This document shows, in pieces, positions 17,870-27,867 of a stretch of DNA of 64,000 nt. The number at the start of each line of letters is the position of its first letter. The first letter of the stretch is position 1. The notes under the pieces were generated by a model. That model saw only the letters and a list, made by a program, of their open reading frames with translations, searched no databases and was not told the DNA's origin. This DNA is from JL08 sp039969355 (GTDB taxonomy: Bacteria; Pseudomonadota; Alphaproteobacteria; Rhodobacterales; Rhodobacteraceae), in contig JBDVOA010000010.1 in assembly GCA_039969355.1 (NCBI GenBank), forward strand, positions 325,475 through 389,474, written 5' to 3'. The translations under genes and the position numbers were made by a program.

Positions 17870-20203
17870 GTGTTGGATAACCCGGCAGCAAAGCAGATGA
17901 TGCCCGGCGGATCTACCTTGCTTAGCCGACTGCAGCGGTTGGCCGACCAGGCCGTGAGCCGCTGCAGCATACTTCTTGCGACAGCCATCGTCATTATCGC
18001 CGCCGCGGTTTTCTTAGTGCCGCCCAATGTTGTGTTGCCACTATTGGGCGCGGGTGGGACGCTGGGGATGATCGCCGCTGTTTTTCTGGGGTTGGCGTTC
18101 CACTATCGACGCACGCAAACCGCAGCCTATCGGGTTCTCTCCGATTTTATTGCCAAAGATGCCTCGCCCAGTTTTGTGACCGATGAGGACGGTACGATCA
18201 GATCCAGAAATGCTGCTGCACGCACGCGACTGGATGGCTTGGGTAGTGAAACTCTGGCCGGTACATTGCGTACTATTTTTGCCAACCCCAGCGCTGTTCT
18301 CTTTCGTCTCCAGTCCAAGGCAAGGGCTGTCGGAGCAGCGCAAGAAACGATCGTGACACGTCAGGGCCATCATAGGCTCGCAGTTCATGAAATGGGCGAC
18401 TCGATGTTTCTGTGGCGGATTGAGGATATTGCGGAGCGCCCTCATACCGGGCGCGGGGCTGACAGCCTGTCGATCCCGATGATCACGGTGGGGCGGACCG
18501 GCGCGATACTGTTTATGAATGAGGCGGCTCGAAAATTCGCCGGGTCCCGCGTCAAGGCATTGGACCGTCTGTTTACTGTACTTCCGGTGCGCCCAGGTCA
18601 GGTTAACGAGGTCAGCACCGAGGACGGCGCAAAGCATGTCATTGTTTCGGAGGTTGAAGCCAGCGCCGGGCGTCGCGAGATGTATCTTCTCCCCAGCGAG
18701 GAACAGGCACAGGGTGGTGGCTGGGCCGTGTTTGAAGATCTTCCTGTACCGCTCCTAAAGATTGCAGCGGGCGGTGAAATATTGATGGCTAACCGTGTAG
18801 CTCTGCAGTTATTGGGCACAGAGGTTGAAACCGGCACAGCGCTATCTGACGTGATGGAGGGGTTGGGGCGATCAATATCGGATTGGCTGACTGAAACTGT
18901 TGAGGAGCGTTCGGCGTCACAGTCAGAATTCTTGCGCCTCAAGCGAAGCGACAAGGAAGTCTTTGTCCAGGTTACATTAAATCGAGTTGTTGAAGCGGGC
19001 GAACCTGGGTTGATCGCAGTGCTGAGTGACGCGACTGAACTCAAAACACTCGAAGCACAGTTTGTACAAAGCCAGAAAATGCAGGCCATTGGTCAGCTTG
19101 CCGGCGGCGTTGCCCATGATTTCAACAATCTTCTGACGGCGATTTCGGGTCACTGCGATCTGTTGTTGCTGCGCCATGATCAGGGGGATTCTGACTATGG
19201 AGATCTTGTTCAAATCCACCAAAACGCCAATCGTGCGGCGGCACTTGTGGGACAACTTTTGGCCTTTTCGCGCAAACAAACCTTGCGCCCCGAAGTCCTT
19301 GATATGCGCGATACTTTGTCTGATCTTACCCATCTTCTCAATCGGTTGGTAGGTGAAAAGGTAACGCTGACGCTGTCCCATGATCCGGTGCTTCCATCCA
19401 TTCGCGCCGATAAACGGCAACTGGAACAGGTGTTGATGAATCTAGTCGTGAATGCGCGGGATGCGATGCCATCGGGCGGTGAAATCCGCATTGAAACAGA
19501 AACTGAACATCTGAACGAACCGCTTGAGCGCGACCGTGCACTTGTACCGGCGGGACCCTACGTAACGGTTAAAGTATCGGATGAAGGTGTCGGCATTCCG
19601 GCGGACAAACTGCAAAAGGTGTTTGAGCCGTTTTTTACCACCAAGCGGACCGGCGAAGGAACTGGACTGGGGCTTTCGACAGCATATGGTATCGTAAAGC
19701 AGACAGGCGGGTATATTTTTGCCAACTCGGTTGTCGGCAGCGGTACCAGTTTCACGCTGTATTTTCCTGTATATGAAAAGGAGGACGAGGCACCTGCTCC
19801 GGATGTTGAAAGGCCACAAGCCGCCCAGCACAGACATGGCGAGGGTGTCATTTTGCTTGTTGAGGACGAAGCTCCGGTTCGAGCGTTTGCATCCCGCGCG
19901 TTGAGATTGCGGGGATATACCGTGCTTGAGGCGGATTCGGCTGAGGATGCGCTTAAGACTCTCGAAGACCCCGGCATCGTCGTAGATGTTTTTGTAACCG
20001 ATGTTGTCATGCCGGGCATGGATGGACCAAGCTGGGTACGCGAGGCCCTAAAGGAACGCCCAGATGTGCGCGTGGTCTTTGTCTCTGGCTATGCAGAGGA
20101 CTCATTTGGTGACAACCAGACGAAGATCCCAAATTCGGTGTTTTTACCTAAACCCTTTTCGTTGAGCGACTTGACCGAAACTGTTCATCAGCAGCTCCAC
20201 TAA
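17870..20203 (+). CDS. cckA: Hybrid sensor histidine kinase CckA
   Basis: The 777-residue protein has two N-terminal membrane helices (about 36-78), PAS-like sensor regions (about 95-380), a HisKA domain with the phosphorylated histidine H416 in GGVAHDFNNLLTAISGH, an HATPase domain (GTGLGLSTAYGIVKQ) and a C-terminal receiver domain with phospho-acceptor D711 in FVTDVVMPG. This layout and position next to recA are those of CckA, which phosphorylates ChpT and through it CtrA. It uses a GTG start after TTGGGAG. In roseobacters the pathway controls motility and gene transfer agents rather than viability. Confidence 0.93.
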   Translation: MLDNPAAKQMMPGGSTLLSRLQRLADQAVSRCSILLATAIVIIAAAVFLVPPNVVLPLLGAGGTLGMIAAVFLGLAFHYRRTQTAAYRVLSDFIAKDASPSFVTDEDGTIRSRNAAARTRLDGLGSETLAGTLRTIFANPSAVLFRLQSKARAVGAAQETIVTRQGHHRLAVHEMGDSMFLWRIEDIAERPHTGRGADSLSIPMITVGRTGAILFMNEAARKFAGSRVKALDRLFTVLPVRPGQVNEVSTEDGAKHVIVSEVEASAGRREMYLLPSEEQAQGGGWAVFEDLPVPLLKIAAGGEILMANRVALQLLGTEVETGTALSDVMEGLGRSISDWLTETVEERSASQSEFLRLKRSDKEVFVQVTLNRVVEAGEPGLIAVLSDATELKTLEAQFVQSQKMQAIGQLAGGVAHDFNNLLTAISGHCDLLLLRHDQGDSDYGDLVQIHQNANRAAALVGQLLAFSRKQTLRPEVLDMRDTLSDLTHLLNRLVGEKVTLTLSHDPVLPSIRADKRQLEQVLMNLVVNARDAMPSGGEIRIETETEHLNEPLERDRALVPAGPYVTVKVSDEGVGIPADKLQKVFEPFFTTKRTGEGTGLGLSTAYGIVKQTGGYIFANSVVGSGTSFTLYFPVYEKEDEAPAPDVERPQAAQHRHGEGVILLVEDEAPVRAFASRALRLRGYTVLEADSAEDALKTLEDPGIVVDVFVTDVVMPGMDGPSWVREALKERPDVRVVFVSGYAEDSFGDNQTKIPNSVFLPKPFSLSDLTETVHQQLH

Positions 20204-20259
20204 AACAATTCTATTATACGTCCTGATCCTCTGCCGGAGGCCTTAGATTTTACCTGAAG

Positions 20260-20877
20260 TCAGGAAATGCTGTTGTAAAGTGCAAATTCCGGCGCAAATT
20301 TTTTTCGAAATGCCGTCTCGACGCCGCTAGACAGCTGAAGGTCCATTGGCGGTGAAACGTTTTTTCTCTCCAATCGGAAAGTTAACCCCAGACGGACCTT
20401 CAAGAAGGCGACCAGGCTGGGCTGCTCCTCATATCGAAACAAGTGATCAATCGGCGTGCCGCCCGGCTTCGGCTCCAAAAACCGCGATTGTACGCCTACA
20501 TTGGCAAAGCCAGGCTTCTGATCGTTCATATAGGCCTCGATAAATTGATCGAAACTTAGTCCGGCTGTCGAATTGGGTTTGCCCTTCATAAAAGGCCTCT
20601 GACGATACCGGTACCAGCTTCCGAGCCAGCTGATAGGTTCACGCATCACGGCCAAAGTCTCCATTTCAACTTTGCAGGCCTTCTCAAACATAGGCTGAAA
20701 GAACCGATTGTATCGATAAACAGGCGCATGTTTAAGCTGCGGCGGATCTTTAATGACAATATCAGCATGCGGTGAAAGAGCGCTTTGAAAAGCCGTCGTG
20801 CCGGTTTTGGGCATCGAAAGAAAAACCAGACGTTCTTTGTAAAAAACAAGCATTTGATCTTTGTCCGTCAGAGGCAT
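20260..20877 (-). CDS. Sulfotransferase-family protein
   Basis: The 205-residue protein has a sulfotransferase-like 5' phosphosulfate loop, FLSMPKTGTTAFQSAL, near residues 19-34, and a 3' phosphate-binding segment, VMREPISWLGSWYRYR, near 78-93. Such enzymes move sulfate from PAPS to a hydroxyl or amine group. The acceptor here is unknown. It is short for the family (often 250 or more), and a second start, MLVFYKERL, lies eight residues in. It is inserted between cckA and recA on the opposite strand. Confidence 0.75.
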   Translation of the reverse strand: MPLTDKDQMLVFYKERLVFLSMPKTGTTAFQSALSPHADIVIKDPPQLKHAPVYRYNRFFQPMFEKACKVEMETLAVMREPISWLGSWYRYRQRPFMKGKPNSTAGLSFDQFIEAYMNDQKPGFANVGVQSRFLEPKPGGTPIDHLFRYEEQPSLVAFLKVRLGLTFRLERKNVSPPMDLQLSSGVETAFRKKFAPEFALYNSIS

Positions 20878-20976
20878 TACGAGGTTCCGCGTCAGTGTAA
20901 ACTACTCCTTAACCGTTTGGGCGAAAAGTGTTGTTAGAATAATTTAATTGAAATGTTCTCTTTTTGGTCCCATAAG

Positions 20977-20991
20977 GAACAAGAGGCGAAC
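20977..20991. promoter_or_regulatory. SOS (LexA) box of recA
   Basis: GAAC, seven bases (AAGAGGC), GAAC is a perfect match to the alphaproteobacterial LexA box (GTTC-N7-GTTC on the other strand). It ends 54 bases before the recA start. A second, weaker copy, GTTC-N7-GGTC, lies just upstream at about 20955-20969. Confidence 0.75.
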
Positions 20992-21044
20992 ATCGGCAGC
21001 ATTGCCGCCCGCGTAAGGGTGTGACAGTAAGGGAAAGAACAATC

Positions 21045-22136
21045 ATGGCAACGGCAGATCTTTTGACAATGAACAATAAGAAATCCGCAGACAAGCAAAA
21101 GGCCCTTGATAGCGCGTTGGCGCAGATCGAACGACAGTTCGGTAAAGGGTCAATCATGAAGCTGGGCACGGAAGGCGCGATTCAGGACATCAGCGCCAGT
21201 TCGACTGGTTCGCTTGGCCTGGACATCGCGCTTGGCATCGGCGGCCTGCCAATGGGCCGTATCATTGAAATTTATGGCCCGGAAAGCTCTGGCAAAACCA
21301 CGCTGACACTGCATTGCATCGCAGAACAGCAGAAAAAGGGCGGCGTCTGTGCATTTGTCGATGCCGAACATGCGCTTGATCCGCAATATGCCAAAAAGCT
21401 GGGCATTGATCTTGACGAGTTGCTGATTTCCCAACCCGACACCGGCGAACAGGCGCTTGAGATAACAGACACGCTGGTTCGCTCGGGCGCGGTGAACATG
21501 GTGGTTGTCGATTCGGTAGCCGCTCTGACTCCAAAGTCAGAGCTCGAAGGCGACATGGGTGATAGCAGTGTTGGCGTTCAGGCGCGACTGATGAGTCAGG
21601 CAATGCGTAAACTCACCGGGTCAATAAGCCGCTCCAATTGCATGGTGATCTTCATCAACCAGATCAGGATGAAAATCGGCGTCATGTTTGGATCACCGGA
21701 AACGACATCGGGCGGTAATGCTCTAAAATTCTACTCTTCTGTACGGCTTGATATCCGCCGCATAGGCGCGATCAAAGACCGGGACGAGGTTGTTGGTAAC
21801 GCAACCCGAGTCAAAGTCGTCAAGAACAAGGTCGCGGCGCCATTCAAGCAGGTCGAATTTGACATCATGTATGGCGAAGGTATCTCAAAAATGGGCGAGT
21901 TGCTGGACCTTGGCGTCACTGCTGGCGTCGTCGACAAGTCGGGCTCTTGGTTCAGTTATGGTGATGAACGGATCGGGCAGGGACGTGAGAATGCCAAGCA
22001 GTTCCTGAGAGACAATCCAAGCATGGCATATGAGATCGAGGACAAGATTCGAGCCTCGCACGGCCTGGATTTTGATGCACCGCCGATGGCGGGTCAGGGT
22101 GAAACCAGTGAGGACGATGACATTCTTGAGGCGTAA
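21045..22136 (+). CDS. recA: Recombinase A
   Basis: RecA forms filaments on single-stranded DNA, drives strand exchange and triggers LexA self-cleavage. The start at 21045 (MATADLLTMNNKKS) follows a GGGAAAG site and gives 363 residues. Clear motifs are GPESSGKTTLTLH (Walker A, near residue 78), VVVDSVAALTPKSE (Walker B) and the L2-loop region FGSPETTSGGNALKFYSS. The C-terminal tail is acidic (EDDDILEA). The upstream SOS box and downstream terminator make it a single-gene unit. Confidence 0.98.
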   Translation: MATADLLTMNNKKSADKQKALDSALAQIERQFGKGSIMKLGTEGAIQDISASSTGSLGLDIALGIGGLPMGRIIEIYGPESSGKTTLTLHCIAEQQKKGGVCAFVDAEHALDPQYAKKLGIDLDELLISQPDTGEQALEITDTLVRSGAVNMVVVDSVAALTPKSELEGDMGDSSVGVQARLMSQAMRKLTGSISRSNCMVIFINQIRMKIGVMFGSPETTSGGNALKFYSSVRLDIRRIGAIKDRDEVVGNATRVKVVKNKVAAPFKQVEFDIMYGEGISKMGELLDLGVTAGVVDKSGSWFSYGDERIGQGRENAKQFLRDNPSMAYEIEDKIRASHGLDFDAPPMAGQGETSEDDDILEA

Positions 22137-22185
22137 TTCAGCGCCAATTGGACAGTGTTTTAGTCTGATAAATGAGAAAGTATTC

Positions 22186-22217
22186 AAACAAGGTGCATCA
22201 TCCGATGCACCTTGTTT
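22186..22217 (+). terminator. Terminator of recA
   Basis: A perfect 14-bp stem (AAACAAGGTGCATC / GATGCACCTTGTTT) with a four-base loop follows the recA stop by 50 bases. The A and T tracts at its base let it work in both directions. Confidence 0.8.
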
Positions 22218-22306
22218 CGTATGTGGCACGCCTTGACCGGTGGACAGTCCACATACTGGTGGTTATTTGACTTAGACTGCCAATTTCGTACAAATGAGGT
22301 GCTGCC

Positions 22307-24976
22307 ATGCGCACGCTGAACGACATCAGGTCCACGTTTCTGTCCTACTTTGAAAAGCAGGGCCATGCGGTTGTCGACAGCAGCCCGCTGGTGCCCCGCA
22401 ATGACCCCACGCTGATGTTCGCGAACTCGGGCATGGTGCAGTTCAAAAACCTGTTTACGGGTCTCGAAAAACGAGACTATTCCCGGGCGACGACGGCTCA
22501 GAAATGCGTCCGTGCCGGAGGCAAGCACAACGATCTAGACAATGTGGGCTATACCGCGCGCCACCATACCTTTTTCGAGATGCTGGGTAACTTCAGCTTC
22601 GGCGATTACTTTAAGTCGGACGCAATCCCATTCGCATGGGAACTGATCACCAAAGAATTGGGTATTCCCAAGGATAAACTGGTGGTTACGATCTATCATA
22701 CTGACGACGACGCCGCCGATATCTGGAAAAAAGTCGCCGGGCTGAGTGACGACAGGATCATTCGCATTGCTACGGATGACAATTTCTGGATGATGGGTCC
22801 GACGGGGCCATGCGGACCGTGCTCTGAGATATTCTTTGATCACGGTGATCATATCTGGGGTGGGCCGCCCGGATCTCCGGAGGAAGATGGCGACCGTTTT
22901 GTCGAAATCTGGAACCTCGTTTTCATGCAATACGAGCAGTTTGCAGATGGATCGCGCGTCGACCTGCCAAATCAGTCAATTGACACCGGAATGGGCATCG
23001 AACGCGTTGCAGCCTTGTTGCAGGGCACCAATGACAACTATGCCACTGACTTGATGCGCAGCCTGATTGAGGCCAGTGCCGATGTAAGCAACACGGATCC
23101 CGACGGCCCCGGAAAGACCCATCATCGCGTGATTGCCGATCACCTGCGCTCAACGTCATTTCTGATAGCGGACGGTGTGATGCCGTCTAACGATGGTCGT
23201 GGGTATGTTCTGCGCCGGATCATGCGCCGCGCCATGCGCCACGCGCATCTGTTGGGGGCCAAGGATCCGATCATGTATCAACTCGTGCCTGCGCTGGTTC
23301 GCCAGATGGGGGCTGCTTACCCGGAATTGGGGCGCGCTCAATCATTGATCACGGAAACGCTGGAACTCGAAGAAACCCGGTTCAAGACAACGTTGGACAG
23401 GGGCTTAAAGCTTTTGGACGATGAGCTTTCCGGATTGCCGGACGCTGCGGAACTGCCCGGCCGAGCGGCCTTTAAGTTATATGACACATTTGGGTTTCCA
23501 TTGGATTTGACGCAGGACGCGCTGCGCGAAAAGGGCCGAACAGTTGATGTCGAGGGTTTTGACGCGGCAATGATTGAACAAAAAGCCAAGGCGCGGGCGG
23601 CATGGTCCGGGACGGGCGAAGCTACGGATGCGCGTGTCTGGTTTGACCTGTCGGATGAAAACGGCGCCACGGACTTTTTGGGGTATGACACCGAGATTGC
23701 TGAGGGGCAGGTGCTGGCTTTGGTCGCAGATAGCGCCGAAGTTGATGCACTGGAAGAGGGGCAGACCGGATGGATAGTCCTTAACCAAACGCCGTTCTAC
23801 GCGGAATCGGGCGGTCAGGTCGGTGACACCGGCGAATTACGTCGGCTAGAAAACGAAGACGATATTGCCCGGGTTACGGACACGCAAAAGAGGGGCGGAG
23901 GGATTATCGCACATCGTGTTACCGTAGATCGCGGCACCTTTGCCAAGCGTGAGCCTTTGGCGCTTGAGGTGAATCATGAACAGCGCAGCGCAATCCGGGC
24001 AAACCATTCGGCAACCCATTTGCTGCACGAGGCGCTGCGCGAAACGCTGGGGGATCATGTGGCCCAACGTGGATCGTTGAATGCGCAGGACAGGTTGCGA
24101 TTTGACTTTAGCCACAACGCGGCACTGTCGGGTCAGGAACTGATGCGGGTTCAAGAAGATGTGAATGCCTATATCCGGCAAAACTCACCAGTTGAGACCC
24201 GTATCATGACGCCGGATGATGCCCGTGCCATGGGCGCGCAGGCCCTCTTTGGTGAGAAATACGGTGATGAGGTGCGTGTTGTATCGATGGGCCGTCAGGA
24301 CGGATCGGGTAAGGGCGCGGGGGGCAACACTTATTCACTGGAGCTTTGTGGAGGGACCCATGTGCGTCAGACTGGCGATATCGGCGTATTTGCACTGCTG
24401 GGCGACAGTGCCTCCAGCGCCGGGGTTCGTAGGATTGAGGCGCTGACGGGGGCGGATGCGTTTCGTTTCCTAAGTGCGCAGGACACACACATGTCGAAAC
24501 TGGCACAAGACTTGCGAACATCTTCCGCAGACGTGCCCGCGCGCGTGCGCGCCTTGCTGGACGAGCGCAAGTCACTCAGCAACGAAGTGGCGCAACTTCG
24601 TCGTGATCTGGCCATGGCCGGTGGCGGATCTAGTACGCCAGAAGTTAAAGAAATCAATGGCGTATCGTTCTTTTCTCAAGTACTGAACGGCGTAACAGGC
24701 AGAGACTTGCCCGCGCTCATTGACGAACACAAGACCCGGATTGGCAGCGGAGCGGTTCTTCTGATCGCGGATACGGGTGGAAAAGCTGCGGTTGCCGCAG
24801 GTGTTACTGACGACCTAAGAGCCAGCGTTTCTGCCGTTGATCTTGTCAAAGCTGCCGTGGCAGAGTTGGGGGGCAAGGGTGGCGGCGGGCGCGCAGACAT
24901 GGCGCAAGGTGGTGGCCCGGACGCCAGCAAATCCGAAGCGGCAATTAGCGCTGCTGAGGCCGTTTTGGAGGGATGA
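22307..24976 (+). CDS. alaS: Alanyl-tRNA synthetase
   Basis: AlaS charges tRNA-Ala. The 889-residue product starts MRTLNDIRSTFLSYFEKQGH, has class II catalytic motifs (motif 1 to GRGYVLRRIMRRAMRHA), an editing domain with metal ligands in NHSATHLLHEAL (near residue 566) and CGGTHVRQTGDIG (near 680), and a C-Ala domain ending in a glycine-rich stretch. Length fits the family. The stop overlaps an upstream ATG of the next small gene, but that gene more likely starts at 24979. Confidence 0.98.
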   Translation: MRTLNDIRSTFLSYFEKQGHAVVDSSPLVPRNDPTLMFANSGMVQFKNLFTGLEKRDYSRATTAQKCVRAGGKHNDLDNVGYTARHHTFFEMLGNFSFGDYFKSDAIPFAWELITKELGIPKDKLVVTIYHTDDDAADIWKKVAGLSDDRIIRIATDDNFWMMGPTGPCGPCSEIFFDHGDHIWGGPPGSPEEDGDRFVEIWNLVFMQYEQFADGSRVDLPNQSIDTGMGIERVAALLQGTNDNYATDLMRSLIEASADVSNTDPDGPGKTHHRVIADHLRSTSFLIADGVMPSNDGRGYVLRRIMRRAMRHAHLLGAKDPIMYQLVPALVRQMGAAYPELGRAQSLITETLELEETRFKTTLDRGLKLLDDELSGLPDAAELPGRAAFKLYDTFGFPLDLTQDALREKGRTVDVEGFDAAMIEQKAKARAAWSGTGEATDARVWFDLSDENGATDFLGYDTEIAEGQVLALVADSAEVDALEEGQTGWIVLNQTPFYAESGGQVGDTGELRRLENEDDIARVTDTQKRGGGIIAHRVTVDRGTFAKREPLALEVNHEQRSAIRANHSATHLLHEALRETLGDHVAQRGSLNAQDRLRFDFSHNAALSGQELMRVQEDVNAYIRQNSPVETRIMTPDDARAMGAQALFGEKYGDEVRVVSMGRQDGSGKGAGGNTYSLELCGGTHVRQTGDIGVFALLGDSASSAGVRRIEALTGADAFRFLSAQDTHMSKLAQDLRTSSADVPARVRALLDERKSLSNEVAQLRRDLAMAGGGSSTPEVKEINGVSFFSQVLNGVTGRDLPALIDEHKTRIGSGAVLLIADTGGKAAVAAGVTDDLRASVSAVDLVKAAVAELGGKGGGGRADMAQGGGPDASKSEAAISAAEAVLEG

Positions 24977-24978
24977 TT

Positions 24979-25266
24979 ATGTCAGCACTATGGATTGCGC
25001 ATGTAACGGTCACAGATGATGAGGCCTATGCCAAATACGCGGCGATTGCGACCGAAGCGATTGCGGCGCACGGCGGAAAGTTTATTGCCCGCGGTGGACG
25101 GTTTGTCCAACTGGAGGGCCAGGCGCGACCGCGCAATGTTGTTGCGCGTTTCCCATCGGTCGAGGCTGCAGAAGAGTGTTATAACTCTCCGCTTTATCAA
25201 CGTGCACTCGGACATGCGCACGGTGCATCAGAGCGAGAGTTGATGATCATCGAAACCAACGAATAA
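24979..25266 (+). CDS. DUF1330 family protein
   Basis: This is a 95-residue ferredoxin-like (dimeric alpha-beta barrel) protein with the DUF1330 pattern: WIAHVTVTDDEAYAKYA, then GGKFIARGGRF, PRNVVARFPSVEAAEECYNS and ELMIIE at the end. The function of the family is not known. Two ATG codons are possible. The one at 24979 is preferred because GGAGGG at 24967-24972 sits at proper spacing, while it directly abuts the ATG at 24973. It is cotranscribed with alaS. Confidence 0.85.
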   Translation: MSALWIAHVTVTDDEAYAKYAAIATEAIAAHGGKFIARGGRFVQLEGQARPRNVVARFPSVEAAEECYNSPLYQRALGHAHGASERELMIIETNE

Positions 25267-25271
25267 GAGAG

Positions 25272-25295
25272 TCAGGCAGAGGTTCGCCTGCCTGA
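25272..25295. terminator. Shared terminator between alaS operon and typA
   Basis: An 8-bp perfect stem (TCAGGCAG / CTGCCTGA) with an eight-base loop lies in the 37-base gap between two convergent genes. Its position suits bidirectional termination; there is no long T run. Confidence 0.55.
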
Positions 25296-25303
25296 GAAAC
25301 TGA

Positions 25304-27124
25304 TCAACCAGCTTTGGCTTGCCGCTTACGCTCGTGCGGATCGAGAAAGCGCTTACGCAACCGTATTGCGTTTGGCGTGACTTCCACCAGTTCGTCGTCA
25401 TCAACGTAAGCTATCGCCTGTTCCAGCGTCATAGTGATCGGCGTGGTCAGACGCACCGCTTCGTCAGTGCCAGAGGCCCGCACGTTGGTCAGTTTCTTGC
25501 CCTTTAGCGGGTTCACCTCCAGGTCATTCTCGCGGCTGTGTTCACCGATGATCATGCCCTGATAGATATCAGTTTGTGCGCCGATGAACATTTTGCCCCG
25601 ATCTTCGAGGTTCCAGAGTGCGTAGGCAACCGATGTGCCGTTTTCCATTGAGATCAGAACGCCCGCCCGGCGGCCCGGGATGGCACCTTTGTGTGTGGCC
25701 CATCCATGGAAAACGCGGTTCAAGACGCCGGTTCCGCGTGTGTCTGTCAGGAATTCGCCGTGATACCCAATGAGTCCTCGGGACGGGACTAGCGCGATGA
25801 TACGTGTTTTGCCCGCTCCGGCTGGCTTCATTTCGGTCAGTTCGCCTTTGCGGGTGCCGGTGATTTTCTCGATGACCGAACCTGAGTATTCGTCATCCAC
25901 ATCGATTGTGACTTCTTCAATGGGCTCAAGCCGATTGCCGCTTTCATCAGTTTGAAACAGAACCTGCGGGCGCGAAACGCTGAGTTCGAACCCCTCGCGG
26001 CGCATGTTTTCGATCAGGACGCCCATTTGCAATTCACCACGACCTGCAACTTCGAAGGCTTCTCCCCCGGGGGTGTCGCTGATCTTGATGGCGACGTTTG
26101 ATTCAGCCTCCTTCATCAGGCGGTCACGAATGACGCGCGATTGCACCTTTTTTCCATCACGCCCAACAAGAGGCGAATCGTTGATGCCAAAGGTAACGGT
26201 GATGGTCGGCGGGTCGATAGGCTGGGCTGGAATACCTTCGTTCACGGACGGAGCAACGATGCTGTCGGCCACGGTGGCCTTGCTCATCCCGGCCAGTGTG
26301 ACAATGTCTCCGGCTTCGGCCTGATCAATCGGCTGTTGTCCAAGACCGCGGAATGCAAGGATTTTTGTCGCGCGAAAGTTCTCGATCAATGTGCCATCAA
26401 CCGATATCGCCTTGACGGTTTCACCGGCTTTCAGCGTGCCGGATTCAACCCGGCCCGTCAGAATACGCCCGATGAATGGATCCGATCCAAGCGTCGTCGC
26501 CAACATTCTGAACGGTTCGTCCCGGTGCGCGACTTGGGAAGGGGCGGGGACGTGTTCTACGATAAGGTCGAACAGGGCATCAAGGTTTTCGCGGGGGCCG
26601 TCCAGCTCCATATCGGCCCAGCCAGAGCGTCCCGAAGCATACATGGCGGGAAAATCGAGCTGATCATCGTCCGCGCCCAGATTGGCAAACAGATCAAAAC
26701 ATTCATCGAGCGCGCGGTCGGGTTCGGCATCCGGTTTATCGACCTTGTTCAAGACCACGATCGGACGCAGTCCGAGTGCGAGCGCCTTGGAAGTTACGAA
26801 TTTGGTTTGCGGCATAGGCCCTTCGGCAGCATCCACGAGCAAAACAACACCGTCCACCATCGACAAGATGCGCTCAACCTCGCCGCCAAAGTCAGCGTGC
26901 CCCGGCGTGTCCACGATGTTGATGCGCATGCCTTTCCATTCCAGAGACGTTGCCTTGGCAAGGATAGTGATGCCGCGCTCACGTTCCAGATCGTTGCTGT
27001 CCATGGCACGTTCAGCCACAGCCTGGTTTTCCCGAAACGCGCCGGACTGCTTCAACAGTTCATCCACCAACGTGGTTTTGCCGTGGTCAACGTGCGCGAT
27101 GATTGCGATATTTCGCAGGTCCAT
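25304..27124 (-). CDS. typA: Ribosome-associated GTPase TypA/BipA
   Basis: TypA is a translational GTPase involved in 50S assembly and stress growth. The frame extends upstream to 27199, but MDLRNIAIIAHVDHGKTTLV at 27124 is the conserved start and gives 606 residues. G motifs seen are AHVDHGKTT (residues 10-18), ERGITILAKA (switch I), DTPGHADFGG and NKVDK. Domains II to V follow, with the C-terminal KGKKLTNVRASGTDEAVRL typical of this family. Confidence 0.97.
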   Translation of the reverse strand: MDLRNIAIIAHVDHGKTTLVDELLKQSGAFRENQAVAERAMDSNDLERERGITILAKATSLEWKGMRINIVDTPGHADFGGEVERILSMVDGVVLLVDAAEGPMPQTKFVTSKALALGLRPIVVLNKVDKPDAEPDRALDECFDLFANLGADDDQLDFPAMYASGRSGWADMELDGPRENLDALFDLIVEHVPAPSQVAHRDEPFRMLATTLGSDPFIGRILTGRVESGTLKAGETVKAISVDGTLIENFRATKILAFRGLGQQPIDQAEAGDIVTLAGMSKATVADSIVAPSVNEGIPAQPIDPPTITVTFGINDSPLVGRDGKKVQSRVIRDRLMKEAESNVAIKISDTPGGEAFEVAGRGELQMGVLIENMRREGFELSVSRPQVLFQTDESGNRLEPIEEVTIDVDDEYSGSVIEKITGTRKGELTEMKPAGAGKTRIIALVPSRGLIGYHGEFLTDTRGTGVLNRVFHGWATHKGAIPGRRAGVLISMENGTSVAYALWNLEDRGKMFIGAQTDIYQGMIIGEHSRENDLEVNPLKGKKLTNVRASGTDEAVRLTTPITMTLEQAIAYVDDDELVEVTPNAIRLRKRFLDPHERKRQAKAG

Positions 27125-27294
27125 GTGATCTACCTTTGCTCGGAGTTGTCGCGCGCATACATCGCTGCGTTGCAGAATGCCAGCAGAAATCCAATGCATT
27201 ACTTTTCAGTGAACCAAAGTGCCTGAACTCAGTCGGTCGGCGGCACTGCAAGAAATGGGCTGCCCCGGATCACAAGGCGTCGATATCCCGGCTG

Positions 27295-27753
27295 TTAAAG
27301 CGGCAGCTCGGTCGTATCTTTGATTTGCTCCATAACAAAGCTGGCTGACACATCCGAAAGCGGTACTCGGCGGATAAGGTCCTGATACAAAAGGTCATAC
27401 CCGGCCATGTCGGCCACTCGCGCACGGATCAAGTAATCGAGATCGCCAGTCATGCGGTAGACGCCCAGAATCTCGGGAATGCCCCGCGTTGCGCGAGAAA
27501 AGCGATCCAACCAATCCTTTTCATGCGCGCTTGTGCGAATTTGCATAAACACCATGAGGCCAAGTCCCACTTTTGCGGACGATAGAATCGCGACCCTCTT
27601 TTCGATAATCCCAGAGGCTTCCAATGCCTTGATCCGGCGCCAGCAGGAATTCCTCGACAGGTGAATTTTTTCACCGATCGATTCGAGCGATTGATCCGCG
27701 TTGCGTTGCAATTCGATTAGAATTCGTCGATCTATATCATCAAATGTCATCAT
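27295..27753 (-). CDS. Lrp/AsnC family transcriptional regulator
   Basis: The protein has an N-terminal winged helix (DDIDRRILIELQRNADQSLE, then LSRNSCWRRIKALEASGIIEKR) and a C-terminal RAM effector-binding domain (VFMQIRTSAHEKDWLDRF, then YRMTGDLDYLIRARV). Starts at 27753 or 27750 fit the family; an open frame upstream to 27789 adds residues not usually present. Length from 27753 is 152 residues. Such proteins sense amino acids. No obvious target gene is adjacent: a small DUF6356 gene diverges from it. Confidence 0.88.
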   Translation of the reverse strand: MMTFDDIDRRILIELQRNADQSLESIGEKIHLSRNSCWRRIKALEASGIIEKRVAILSSAKVGLGLMVFMQIRTSAHEKDWLDRFSRATRGIPEILGVYRMTGDLDYLIRARVADMAGYDLLYQDLIRRVPLSDVSASFVMEQIKDTTELPL

Positions 27754-27867
27754 AAATCGAATTATTGCGGGAGAATATCTCACATACAAGGTAAAATGCT
27801 AGATTATTGGGATCAATGCTCAGGCCGCTTTCGCTAGAGTCGGGTCAAATCGAAATAGGAGAGCGCA

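Noticed and set aside
26141..27226. Long open frame (361 codons) on the plus strand opposite typA
   Set aside because: It is fully antisense to the well-conserved typA gene and has no family pattern or ribosome site.
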